From NCBI GenBank assembly GCA_964420455.1, contig CAYQTO010000075.1, forward strand, positions 1-16,581: DNA of 16,581 nt, written 5' to 3'. Source of the stretch: CAYQTO01 sp964420455 (lineage in GTDB: Bacteria > Sumerlaeota > Sumerlaeia > SLMS01). Position numbers and translations under genes: made by a program. The notes beneath the pieces were generated by a model that was not told where the DNA came from, made no database searches, and was given only the letters and a program-made list of their open reading frames with translations. Numbering within the stretch: position 1 is the stretch's first letter; every line of letters begins with the position of its first letter. Positions 7,340 to 14,727 of this stretch are shown here, piece after piece.

Positions 7340-8305
7340 GTGAACGACAAGCAACTCGAGGCCCTCGTCTACCTCAGCCGGAACCAGAATTTCACCAAGG
7401 CAGCCGAAATGCTCTATTTCGACTCCGAGGAAGACGAGTACATCACGCCGGAGACGCTCCAGTATCGGATCAAGGCGCTGGAGGAAGAGCTGGGCGTGCG
7501 GCTCTACAAGCGCCAGAAAGGGGTCACCCGCGTGACGCTGACACGCGAGGGCAACCTCTTCCTCAAGGAGGCGCTCGCCGTCTACCAGCGCATGCGCGAA
7601 TGGCGTGCGCTCTTTACCGAGGCCGGTCACTCGCGGTTCTCCTTTGCGGCAACGGACGTGGTGATCCTCCACCGGTTGCCTCAGGTGGTGACCCAGTTCC
7701 ACCGGCTTTTTCCCCGGTCGGCGATCGAGATGCGGTCCGCCGCCCCCGAGGACATCGAGCGGCTTGTGCGCACCGGCGAGGTGGACTTCGGCCTCGCCAC
7801 CCACTCGCCCGACGACCACGACCTCGAGTACGTCGTCTTTCGCAAAAGCCGCCTTGTCGTCGTGACCCCGCCGGACCATCCCCTCGCCCGAAAGCAGGAC
7901 GGCGTCTCCCTCAACGACGTCGCCCGCCACCCCCTCGTGCTCCTGACCCACGACCCCAGCCGGCGCGACGACCGCGCCCGCATCGACCTCGCCTTTCGCC
8001 GCAAGGGCATCCACCACGCCCCCAACATCGTCATGGTCACCTCCAACTCGGAAATCGTGGTGACCTATGTGGAGGCGGGCCTCGGCGTCGGCATCGTTCC
8101 CGAAACCGCCCTCGTCAACAGCGCCCGCAAGGTCGCCGTCATCGCCATGGGCAACCTATTCGGCCAGACCGAGGTGGGGGTCCTCACGCGTACCGACAAG
8201 GTCGTGACGACGGCCATGCGCGAGTTCTTCAAGCTCCTGTCGCCCAAGCTCGAGGAGTGGATGGACAAGCGAGCGCCCCCCGGCGCCACGGCGCCCACAC
8301 CCTGA
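7340..8305 (+). CDS. LysR-type transcriptional regulator
   Basis: 321 residues from a GTG at 7340 with GGAG five bases upstream. The N-terminal winged helix-turn-helix is recognisable (LEALVYLSRNQNFTKAAEML, then TLQYRIKALEEELGVRLYKR), followed by a linker helix and an effector domain with LRTGEVDFGLATH-like, LVVVTPPDHPLARK and VEAGLGVGIVPETA stretches that are typical of the family. About eight extra residues, FDSEEDEY, lie between the two helices of the DNA-reading motif, where most LysR proteins have a tight VSQPA-like turn. The gene is divergent from the cyanophycinase cluster and converges on the ArgZ/AgrE-like gene, so it probably senses a small molecule linked to that pathway, such as arginine or a breakdown product. 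That ligand is inferred from position only. Confidence 0.93.
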   Translation: MNDKQLEALVYLSRNQNFTKAAEMLYFDSEEDEYITPETLQYRIKALEEELGVRLYKRQKGVTRVTLTREGNLFLKEALAVYQRMREWRALFTEAGHSRFSFAATDVVILHRLPQVVTQFHRLFPRSAIEMRSAAPEDIERLVRTGEVDFGLATHSPDDHDLEYVVFRKSRLVVVTPPDHPLARKQDGVSLNDVARHPLVLLTHDPSRRDDRARIDLAFRRKGIHHAPNIVMVTSNSEIVVTYVEAGLGVGIVPETALVNSARKVAVIAMGNLFGQTEVGVLTRTDKVVTTAMREFFKLLSPKLEEWMDKRAPPGATAPTP

Positions 8306-8459
8306 AAGGACACAACGGCAAACGGGCAAACAGGGAAACGATGAGTTCAGGAGCGGGACCAACAAGGGCACGGAAACAAGGAGCAAAGGAGCAAAAGAGG
8401 GGGGTGTCTATACGGCTCCTTGTCGCGATCAAACCCCCACCTGCCGGCGCCAGAAACGG

Positions 8460-8920
8460 CACAACGGCAAACAGGGAAACGATGAGTTCAGGAGTTCAGG
8501 AGCGGGATCAACAAGGGCACGGAAACAATGAGTAAAGGAGCAAAAGAGGGGGGTGTCTATACGGCTCCTTGGCGCCGCCACGCATTCCCATGCGGAGGCA
8601 ACGGCGCGCTGAAACGGCGCCGAGGGACGCCCGCATCTTGCAGGACCCCTGACGGGGTCCGGTCTTTTTCTTATCCGCAGACCCCGGGTTGAAACCCGGG
8701 GCTACGATTGCACCGCCCCTCCGGGGCTTGCGCGCCCGCACGGAGACAACAATCTAATTCCTGCTTCATCGACACAGCCGCAATCCGGGGCTTGCGCGCC
8801 CGCACGGAGACAACGGCGCGCTGAAAGTGCGCCTGCAAAAAAGCCCAGGGTCAGCGGCGACAGCCGCGCCACCCTGGGTCCGCAAGGCACCATCCCCAGC
8901 ACCCTGTAAGGGTGCCGCAA
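8460..8920 (+). repeat. Full copy 1 of the 469-bp unit (461 bp)
   Basis: It lacks 8 bp (CGGGCAAA) near its start compared with the next copy. Hairpins read along it: GGACCCC/GGGGTCC (8643-8660), CCCCGGGT/ACCCGGGG (8682-8701), GCCCC/GGGGC (8715-8727), GGCGCGCT/AGTGCGCC (8815-8833), CCCAGGGT/ACCCTGGG (8844-8878, with an inner GCGGC/GCCGC stem) and GCACCCT/AGGGTGC (8899-8915). Loops are short, such as TGAC, TGAA, GAA and GTA. The layout resembles clusters of REP/BIME elements. Confidence 0.9.
8643..8671 (+). terminator. Terminator-like hairpin with T-tract inside repeat copy 1
   Basis: A 7-bp GC stem, GGACCCC (8643-8649) and GGGGTCC (8654-8660) around TGAC, is followed by GGTCTTTTTCTT. It could end transcripts leaving the LysR gene, although it lies about 340 bp downstream of the stop codon. 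Confidence 0.5.
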
Positions 8921-9389
8921 CACAACGGCAAACGGGCAAACAGGGAAACGATGAGTTCAGGAGTTCAGGAGCGGGACCAACAAGGGCACGGAAACAATGA
9001 GTAAAGGAGCAAAAGAGGGGGGTGTCTATACGGCTCCTTGGCGCCGCCACGCATTCCCATGCGGAGGCAACGGCGCGCTGAAACGGCGCCGAGGGACGCC
9101 CGCATCTTGCAGGACCCCTGACGGGGTCCGGTCTTTTTCTTATCCGCAGACCCCGGGTTGAAACCCGGGGCTACGATTGCACCGCCCCTCCGGGGCTTGC
9201 GCGCCCGCACGGAGACAACAATCTAATTCCTGCTTCATCGACACAGCCGCAATCCGGGGCTTGCGCGCCCGCACGGAGACAACGGCGCGCTGAAAGTGCG
9301 CCTGCAAAAAAGCCCAGGGTCAGCGGCGACAGCCGCGCCACCCTGGGTCCGCAAGGCACCATCCCCAGCACCCTGTAAGGGTGCCGCAA
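8921..9389 (+). repeat. Full copy 2 of the 469-bp unit
   Basis: It matches copy 1 position for position at an offset of 469 bp after the first 30 bases. The TGTCTATACGG module is at 9023 and the same series of hairpins runs from 9112 to 9384. Confidence 0.9.
9112..9140 (+). terminator. Terminator-like hairpin with T-tract inside repeat copy 2
   Basis: This is the exact duplicate, 469 bp on, of the hairpin and T-tract at 8643-8671. Confidence 0.45.
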
Positions 9390-9513
9390 CACAACGGCAA
9401 ACGGGCAAACAGGGAAACGATGAGTTCAGGAGTTCAGGAGCGGGACCAACAAGGGCACGGAAACAATGAGCAAAGGAGCAAAAGAGGGGGGGGGTGTCTA
9501 TACGGCCAGCCTC
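9390..9513 (+). repeat. Partial final copy of the 469-bp unit
   Basis: It starts with the same CACAACGGCAAA block and ends just after TGTCTATACGG (9495-9505). The guanine run before that motif is nine long here against six in the earlier copies, so the run length varies. The hairpin part of the unit is missing, replaced by the 34-bp minisatellite in the opposite orientation. Confidence 0.85.
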
Positions 9514-9634
9514 ATTTCCTCTTTTGCTCATCGTATATCCCCTCCCTCCTTTCCTCCTTTGCTCATCGTGTATCCCCCCCTCCCCGCCTCCTGGCCTCAT
9601 CGTATATCCCTCCCTCCCCACCTCCTGGCCTCAT
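9511..9634 (-). repeat. 34-bp purine-rich minisatellite, about 3.5 copies
   Basis: On the minus strand each unit starts ATGAG, continues with an AGGAGG block and a G-rich run, and ends ATATACG or ATACACG. Unit starts (complement CTCAT) are at 9634, 9600, 9566 and 9531, giving periods of 34, 34 and 35 bp, with a decayed start at 9515. The units point toward the plus-strand modules of the 469-bp array, so the two families meet head-on near 9508. The G-runs could form G-quadruplexes on this strand. The array ends about 15 bp before the ArgZ-like stop. Confidence 0.85.
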
Positions 9635-9649
9635 CGTTGATCCTGGTCC

Positions 9650-11767
9650 TCAGCCGAGTTGGCGCGACAACAGGTTCAGGAACAATCCCACGTCGGTCAC
9701 CACCGGCGTGGAATCCACCGATCCACGGTCCGCCAGCTTGGTCGCCACCGAGGGATTGATGTCCACGCAGATGAGCCGCACCCCCGCGGGCGTCATGTTG
9801 CCCACGCCAATGCTGTGGAGCATGGACGAGAGCATGATGACCATTTCCGATCCGTGGAGCAGTTCCTGGTACTGGCGCTGGGCCTCGACGAGGTCCATGA
9901 CCGTATCAGGGAGGGGGCCGTCGTCGCGGATCGACCCGGCGAGACAGTAGGGCACGCCGGCGCGCACGAGCTCGTAGAACAGGCCGCCGCCGATCACACC
10001 CTGCTCCACCGCGGCGCGGATGCTGCCGCAACGGCGGATCGTGTTGATCGTGTTGATGTGGTGGCGGTGGCCCTCGCTGACGGCCTTGCCGCGCTTGAGG
10101 TCGACGCCGAGGGAGGTGCCGTAGAGCTGGCTTTCGAGGTCGTGCACGGCGATGGCGTTTCCGCCAAGGAGGGCGGAGACGTAGCCCTGGTGGGCGAGCC
10201 GCGCGAGGTAGGGGCCGCCGCCGGTATGAATCACGACCGGCCCGGCCACCCACACAATGCGGCCGCCACGGTCCCGCAGCCGTTTCATCTCCCACGCGAC
10301 GTGTTCCACCACGGACTCGACGCGCCGCTCGCTGCTCACGGCCGACCCCATGAACTTGAACTCGTCGTCAACCGCCTCGCGACGGGCGTGGACCCGCAGC
10401 CCCCGCGTGCCCACAACGATCTTTTCTCCCGGCCGCAGGTCGCGCAGCAGCCGGCACTCCGCCCGCCAGCCGCCGGACTCCTCCCACGCGACCACCACCG
10501 CGTCCATGCGCTGGCGCTCGACCGGCACCCACACGCCGCCGAGCCGCACCTCCGTGCGGAAGATCGTCGTGCTGTAGAAATCGTCGGGGGCGACCCCGGG
10601 GTTTTCCACCGTGGCGAGCGTCGCCTCGCCCTCGCCCTCCTCGGCCACGTGGCCGCCGAGGCTGACGAGTTCCCGGAGGATGTCCTCGAGGGTTTCCTCC
10701 GCCGGGGCGGAGATCCGCAGGCGTATATACGACGGGTCCTCCTGGGCGAAGCCCGGCTCGAAGCGCTGGACCGAGTAGGAGCCGCCGGCCTCGGGCACGT
10801 GGTCCATGACGCGCTGGAGCGTTCCGGTGTCAAAGACGTGGCCGCGGAACTCGATCTCGCGGGAGGGGATCGCGGGGGCGTCCTGGCGACGGGGATGGGC
10901 ATGGGGCTCGTCGAGCCGCAGCGTGAGGCACTTGCCGGATCCGCCCGCCAGCATGAACTGGTCGAGCGGCGTCTGGACCACGCGAAAGCCCCATCCCTCG
11001 AGGCGACGGACCAGCTCGTCGCTCGCGCGGTTCAGCTGCACCGTGTCGCCGGTGTCCACCGCGTTGCAGGCGAAAGCCATCGCATCGGCGTCGCTCACCG
11101 CGTGGCGATTTTCCGCGGGGACGAGCGCCTCGATGGCCTTTACCGACCGGTCGTCGAAGGCGGCGGGGTACCAGATGAGCTTTCCTCCGGTCAGCGGGCA
11201 GAAGCAGGTGTCGAGGTGGTAGAACCGGTCGTCGGACAGGCGGACGGGGACGACCTCGACGTCGAGCACGGAGGAGACATAGGAGGCGGACTCGAGGACC
11301 GTGCGGAAGCCGTAGCCCATGACGAGGATGCCGGAGTCGCGGAGGAAGAGCGCATCGCCGGCGCCTTCAAAATACATGCCGCGGGGCATCTCGGTCACGT
11401 CGAAGCCGTTGCCGCGGAACCAGCGGGCGAAGAAGGGCTCCTCGGCCTGGCGCTCGGGGTGGCGAAAGTGGGAGAGGACGACCTTGTCGCGGAGGACAAG
11501 GCCGGCATTGGCGGTGAAGACGAAATCGGGGACGCCGGGTGGCTGGGACAGGACCTCGAGGTCGCCTGCGGCGGAGAGGGCGGCGTGGAAGTCGGCCCAC
11601 TGGGTACGGGCGGCGCCCGGTTCGGCGCGGTCGATGTTGCCTTCCATCCAGGGGTTGATGACGTAGCGGACGGCGTAGTTGTCGGGGCGGCAGACGAGAT
11701 AGCGGTGGCGGCCGGAGGCCGCGGCGTCCGGCGATTGCGGACGCGCGAGGGTGTCGGGTGTGGTCAT
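9650..11767 (-). CDS. Bifunctional arginine dihydrolase / ornithine cyclodeaminase-like (ArgZ/AgrE type)
   Basis: 705 residues, close to the roughly 700 of cyanobacterial ArgZ/AgrE. The N-terminal part (about 20-290) is a guanidino-group-modifying alpha/beta propeller: YVINPWMEGNID, FVFTANAGLV, YFEGAGDALF, FYHLDTCFCPL with catalytic His184, and GGSGKCLTL with nucleophile Cys280. In characterised relatives this domain converts arginine to ornithine, CO2 and two ammonia. The C-terminal part (about 300-705) is the LOR/SDH-type domain, with REIEFRGHVFDTGTL, a Gly-rich VVIHTGGGPYLARL and GSEMVIMLSSMLHSIGVGN; in AgrE it turns ornithine into proline. GAGGTGA sits eight bases before the ATG. The protein has no signal peptide, so it is cytoplasmic. 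It lies 162 bp after the M14 gene and converges on the LysR gene. Family assignment is firm; the proline-forming activity is less so. Confidence 0.92.
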   Translation of the reverse strand: MTTPDTLARPQSPDAAASGRHRYLVCRPDNYAVRYVINPWMEGNIDRAEPGAARTQWADFHAALSAAGDLEVLSQPPGVPDFVFTANAGLVLRDKVVLSHFRHPERQAEEPFFARWFRGNGFDVTEMPRGMYFEGAGDALFLRDSGILVMGYGFRTVLESASYVSSVLDVEVVPVRLSDDRFYHLDTCFCPLTGGKLIWYPAAFDDRSVKAIEALVPAENRHAVSDADAMAFACNAVDTGDTVQLNRASDELVRRLEGWGFRVVQTPLDQFMLAGGSGKCLTLRLDEPHAHPRRQDAPAIPSREIEFRGHVFDTGTLQRVMDHVPEAGGSYSVQRFEPGFAQEDPSYIRLRISAPAEETLEDILRELVSLGGHVAEEGEGEATLATVENPGVAPDDFYSTTIFRTEVRLGGVWVPVERQRMDAVVVAWEESGGWRAECRLLRDLRPGEKIVVGTRGLRVHARREAVDDEFKFMGSAVSSERRVESVVEHVAWEMKRLRDRGGRIVWVAGPVVIHTGGGPYLARLAHQGYVSALLGGNAIAVHDLESQLYGTSLGVDLKRGKAVSEGHRHHINTINTIRRCGSIRAAVEQGVIGGGLFYELVRAGVPYCLAGSIRDDGPLPDTVMDLVEAQRQYQELLHGSEMVIMLSSMLHSIGVGNMTPAGVRLICVDINPSVATKLADRGSVDSTPVVTDVGLFLNLLSRQLG

Positions 11768-11929
11768 GGGATGTCACCTCTTCAGGACATGGTCGTGGGG
11801 GCGCACACGGGGGCGCGTGCGCGGTTTCCGGGGCCGACAATGGAAGAGGGGGGAGTTAAAGGTCGGGCACGCGGCCGCGGCGAAAGTACTGGCGGCGCGG
11901 CGCGCGGTGCCGCAGCGGGGTCGCTCCGG

Positions 11930-13420
11930 TCATCGGGGCGTCTCCATCACGCGATAAACGGGGACGGCGCCGTCCTCGCCGACCGTCCCGCGGAAGGGGG
12001 CGAACTCGTAGAGGCCATACACGCGCTTGGGCTCGAGCAGGAGGGCGGCACGGACCCCATCGATCCCCGCGACATGGATAAACAGCGTGCCCGGGGGGAG
12101 CGCCATGGGCCCGGGATCCGACAGTTCCACGATCTGGCGCCCGTCATAGCGGCCATACATGGCGTCGTAGTCCTCCTCGACGCGCAGGAGCGTGGCCGCT
12201 TCCACGACCGCCTCGCGCGGCGTCTCGAGCACCTCGAAGGGAATCGCATGGCGCTCCAGCAGCGTGCGGTGGATGCCCTCCGGGTCCGGCGTGATGGCGT
12301 AGGCCACCGGCGTGCGGACGTACTCCTTGATTGCCAGGTCGTCCATGTAGTTGGCGGTTGGGGTGATGAACTTTTCGAGCGTGTGGACGTCGAGGGCCGG
12401 GTACTCGAAGTTGCCGACGGGATCGGTGGAGGCCCAGAAGTAGTTGGTGGGGAGCCATGGGGGCGGGGGGGCGGTGCGGGCGCGTTCGATGGCGGCGCGC
12501 TCGCGGTCGCGGTCGCCCCCGCGAATCAGCAGCCAGAGGAGTTGTCTATACGCCTCGGTGCGCGCGACGAAGTCCGCCTGGGGGTCCGGGTTGCCGCGAA
12601 AGATACCCGCCTCGATGATGAAGCTCAGATTGCCATAGACGCCGAGGCCGTTGCGGGCGTCGTCCGCCTCCGGGGTCGAGGGCCGGAGTTCCTCGTGGGG
12701 CGGCGGCCCGCCGACGAGGTACTCCATGAAAGGGACATGGTTTTCCTCGTTGTCGAAGTACCGCTCCGCCTCCGCGAGGCGCTCCTCCGCCAGCGCGATC
12801 ACCTCGCCGTCCACATACGGGCAGTTGACCACGCCGAGGGTTAGCAGCGGCCACTTCTTCATCCCCGCGGAGGTCCAGGAGGAGGAGTCGCGGGTGTACT
12901 CGTGACAGTCGATGGTGACGTGGGCGCGGAGGCGCTGGTGGATGCGATGGATGGTGGCGGTCTCGGGCTCGAGGAGACCGCGGTGGTCACGGTTGAGGTC
13001 CGCATCGTTGGCGTTGCGGCGCTGGTCCGCGTCGACCCCTTCCGGGTTCGCCATGGGGAGGAAGTAGAGTTCCGTGTTGGGGGGGAGGAGGCCGGGATCG
13101 GCGGCGACCTCGTCGATGATGACCAGAAGGGCGTCCTTGCCGGACTGCTCGTTGCCGTGCTGGGCGCCGATGGCGAAGACACGCCAGGGGTCGCTGGTGG
13201 GGGTCACGTCGTCCGCGGCCAGGCGCACCAGGTAGAGCGGCCGGCCGCCGGCGGACTCGCCCTCGACAGTGACCCGGATGTGGTCGTGGGCGGCGTCGAG
13301 TTCCCGGAGCCTCCCCTCCATTTCCCCGAAGCGCACGGGGCTTGCCGGAAAGGCGGGCTTGGCGGAAACCGGGGCCACGGCGCTAAGGAGCAGCAGGGGG
13401 AGGAAGAGGAGTTTGTTCAT
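11930..13420 (-). CDS. Secreted M14 zinc carboxypeptidase
   Basis: 496 residues with a signal peptide, MNKLLFLPLLLLSAVAPVSA, probably cut after VSA. The M14 metal site is complete: HGNE (His88, Glu91) in IGAQHGNEQSGKDA and DCHEY (His173). Asn143-Arg144 in LNRDHRGL fits the substrate-carboxylate site, and Glu270 in NLSFIIEAG fits the catalytic base. M14 enzymes remove C-terminal residues from peptides; whether this one prefers basic residues cannot be judged by eye. A C-terminal region of about 190 residues (from about 300) has no family I recognise and may bind substrate or the cell surface. The gene follows the URO-D-like gene by 56 bp and has no clear Shine-Dalgarno. It may be part of a peptide-scavenging set with the cyanophycinases, but the link is positional. 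Confidence 0.88.
   Translation of the reverse strand: MNKLLFLPLLLLSAVAPVSAKPAFPASPVRFGEMEGRLRELDAAHDHIRVTVEGESAGGRPLYLVRLAADDVTPTSDPWRVFAIGAQHGNEQSGKDALLVIIDEVAADPGLLPPNTELYFLPMANPEGVDADQRRNANDADLNRDHRGLLEPETATIHRIHQRLRAHVTIDCHEYTRDSSSWTSAGMKKWPLLTLGVVNCPYVDGEVIALAEERLAEAERYFDNEENHVPFMEYLVGGPPPHEELRPSTPEADDARNGLGVYGNLSFIIEAGIFRGNPDPQADFVARTEAYRQLLWLLIRGGDRDRERAAIERARTAPPPPWLPTNYFWASTDPVGNFEYPALDVHTLEKFITPTANYMDDLAIKEYVRTPVAYAITPDPEGIHRTLLERHAIPFEVLETPREAVVEAATLLRVEEDYDAMYGRYDGRQIVELSDPGPMALPPGTLFIHVAGIDGVRAALLLEPKRVYGLYEFAPFRGTVGEDGAVPVYRVMETPR
12543..12551 (+). repeat. TGTCTATAC word in M14 gene
   Basis: The 9-mer is antisense to the gene; the coding strand reads GCG TAT AGA CAA (Ala-Tyr-Arg-Gln), a different codon phase from the other sites. 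Confidence 0.7.
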
Positions 13421-13476
13421 AAGTTTGTGCGTTTAGCCGAAAGGGTGGCCCAAGGGATAGAAGAAATTCTTGGACC

Positions 13477-14481
13477 TCACAAAATTCCGGCGGCGGGACT
13501 GCAGACGGCCCGGAGATTGGCGGGGGGCGTCCCCTTCGGGATTTCACATCCGGCGCCCCGGAGGAAGCGGGGCCCGAGCAGCCCGGCCAGTTCCTCCTGG
13601 CGGCGGGCGATGGCCTCCGGCGTCCCCCGCAGCACCTCGTCCACCGGGTTGAGGAAACCGGTGAGCACGGTGCCGGGCCCGAGGGCCTCGCGGGCATGGA
13701 CCGGGTCCACCTGCCAGTCGCAATCGACGATGTCCGCCCCAAGGGTGGCAATGGACGCGAGCAGGTGGCTGATGTCGCCGCAGATGTGGAGCCGGGCATG
13801 GGCGCCGGCGTCGTGGATCGCCTGAACGAGGGCACGCTCGAGGGGCAGCACCAGCTCCGTATAGACATCTTCGGAGACCTGGCTGGCGATGGCGTCGCCG
13901 ATGCCAATGGTGTCGGCGCCGGCGGCGATCTGGGCGCGGGCGAAGGCGATCCCGGTGCCGTTGCAGTGCTCCATGAGGGCGACGAGGGCCTCCGGGTCGG
14001 CGAGGGTCTGGAGCAGAAACTCGCCGGGTCCGAGGAGGTTGGCGGCACTGGCCGCGGGGCCTTCGACCCAACCCATCACCGAGTGGGTGGCGCCGGCGAG
14101 GCGGTGCATTTCACGGACGGCGGCGAGGCGGTCCGCCAGCCGCGGCGAGGCCTCCATGTCCGGCGTCGCGAGTCGCTCCAGGTCGATCCCCTCCGCCAGC
14201 GGCGGCGCCAGCAACCGCGGCACGCCATCGGGGATGAACTCCACCTCGCCGCCAAAGGCCGACGTCTCCCGGTACGGGTCCGAGATCGCACTCCATTGGC
14301 AAAAGCCGTAGGCCGCCGCGCCGTGGCGGTTGGCCTCCACCAGCACGCGGTAGTCCGACGCAAAGGCGCCGTAGTTGGAGCCGATCGCCTCCGCGGCAAA
14401 AGCCATCAGGATGGGGACCGCAGGCACGGGGTCGACGGTCTCGCCGCGAAGGACGGCCAGGTAACGCTCGCGCGGATTCAT
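13477..14481 (-). CDS. URO-D superfamily protein, MtaA-like corrinoid methyltransferase candidate
   Basis: 334 residues. The ATG at 14481 has GGAGGTG six bases upstream. The frame stays open back to 15051 but that part is antisense to the 14728-15636 gene and is not coding. The N-terminus NPRERYLAVLRGETVDPVPAVPIL is typical of the uroporphyrinogen decarboxylase superfamily branch that includes MtaA/CmuA methyltransferases. His232 and Cys234 in LHICGDISHLL, with Cys312 in GAGCEIPKGTPPANL, fit the His-x-Cys...Cys zinc site of methylcobamide:thiol methyltransferases, not HemE. No corrinoid-binding protein or partner methyltransferase is in the window, so substrate and acceptor are unknown. It is the first gene of the minus-strand trio with the M14 peptidase and ArgZ-like gene, although co-function is not evident. 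Confidence 0.85.
   Translation of the reverse strand: MNPRERYLAVLRGETVDPVPAVPILMAFAAEAIGSNYGAFASDYRVLVEANRHGAAAYGFCQWSAISDPYRETSAFGGEVEFIPDGVPRLLAPPLAEGIDLERLATPDMEASPRLADRLAAVREMHRLAGATHSVMGWVEGPAASAANLLGPGEFLLQTLADPEALVALMEHCNGTGIAFARAQIAAGADTIGIGDAIASQVSEDVYTELVLPLERALVQAIHDAGAHARLHICGDISHLLASIATLGADIVDCDWQVDPVHAREALGPGTVLTGFLNPVDEVLRGTPEAIARRQEELAGLLGPRFLRGAGCEIPKGTPPANLRAVCSPAAGIL
13859..13867 (-). repeat. TGTCTATAC word in URO-D-like gene
   Basis: The 9-mer is read as Asp-Val-Tyr-Thr (GAT GTC TAT ACG) in the coding strand. Confidence 0.7.
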
Positions 14482-14727
14482 GGCAGGCACCTCCGGAAAA
14501 TGGGCAACGCTCCTCCCCCGCCGACGGCAAGGCGAGTTGAATCTGGTCCGTGGCGGTGCTCGAACGCGATCGTGCAGCGCCGCGATCCGGTGTACGGAAA
14601 CGTGCGCACTCCCCGGCGGCAGGCAGCGCAAGTCCGCAAACGCCAGAGGGCCGCCAATCGCCTGCGGAGCGGCACCGCCCTTGCCACGTGGAGAGACACC
14701 ACAACACCCAACGAGAAAGGCCTCACC

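Larger units (their letters stand above)
8311..9513 (+). repeat. Tandem array of a 469-bp hairpin-rich non-coding repeat
   Basis: The region between the convergent LysR and ArgZ-like genes holds no credible gene. It consists of a truncated first copy (8311-8421, then unique spacer to 8459), two full copies and a final partial copy. All begin CACAACGGCAAA. The two full copies are almost identical (for example CGGGATCA versus CGGGACCA near 8511/8976), implying recent duplication or homogenisation. Each full unit carries a purine-rich ATGAG/AGGAG module ending in TGTCTATACGG, followed by about seven short hairpins. Small open frames here are repeated exactly and lack coding character. Confidence 0.92.

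Noticed and set aside
8508..9392. Duplicate 73- to 77-residue minus-strand open frames in the repeat array
   Set aside because: They are identical because the DNA is a tandem repeat; they read through hairpins and are Cys/Arg/Pro-rich with no coding signature.
8311..9513. Insertion sequence
   Set aside because: No transposase frame, no terminal inverted repeats bounding the unit and no target-site duplication are visible.
8311..9634. CRISPR array
   Set aside because: The repeats are 469 bp and 34 bp with no unique spacers of uniform length and no cas genes nearby.
10722..10731. Palindrome CGTATATACG (and CGTATACG at 6060-6067) as regulatory sites
   Set aside because: Both are inside coding regions; the TATACG core is simply frequent in this window and may be related to the TGTCTATACG word, with no separate evidence of function.
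11801..11822. GCGCAC/GTGCGC hairpin between the M14 and ArgZ-like genes as terminator or attenuator
   Set aside because: The stem is only 6 bp, with no T-tract on the minus strand; such pairs are expected by chance in GC-rich spacers.
9659..12844. 1061-codon plus-strand open frame
   Set aside because: It is antisense to the ArgZ-like and M14 genes, both of which have complete catalytic motifs; the frame itself has shadow composition and no ribosome site.
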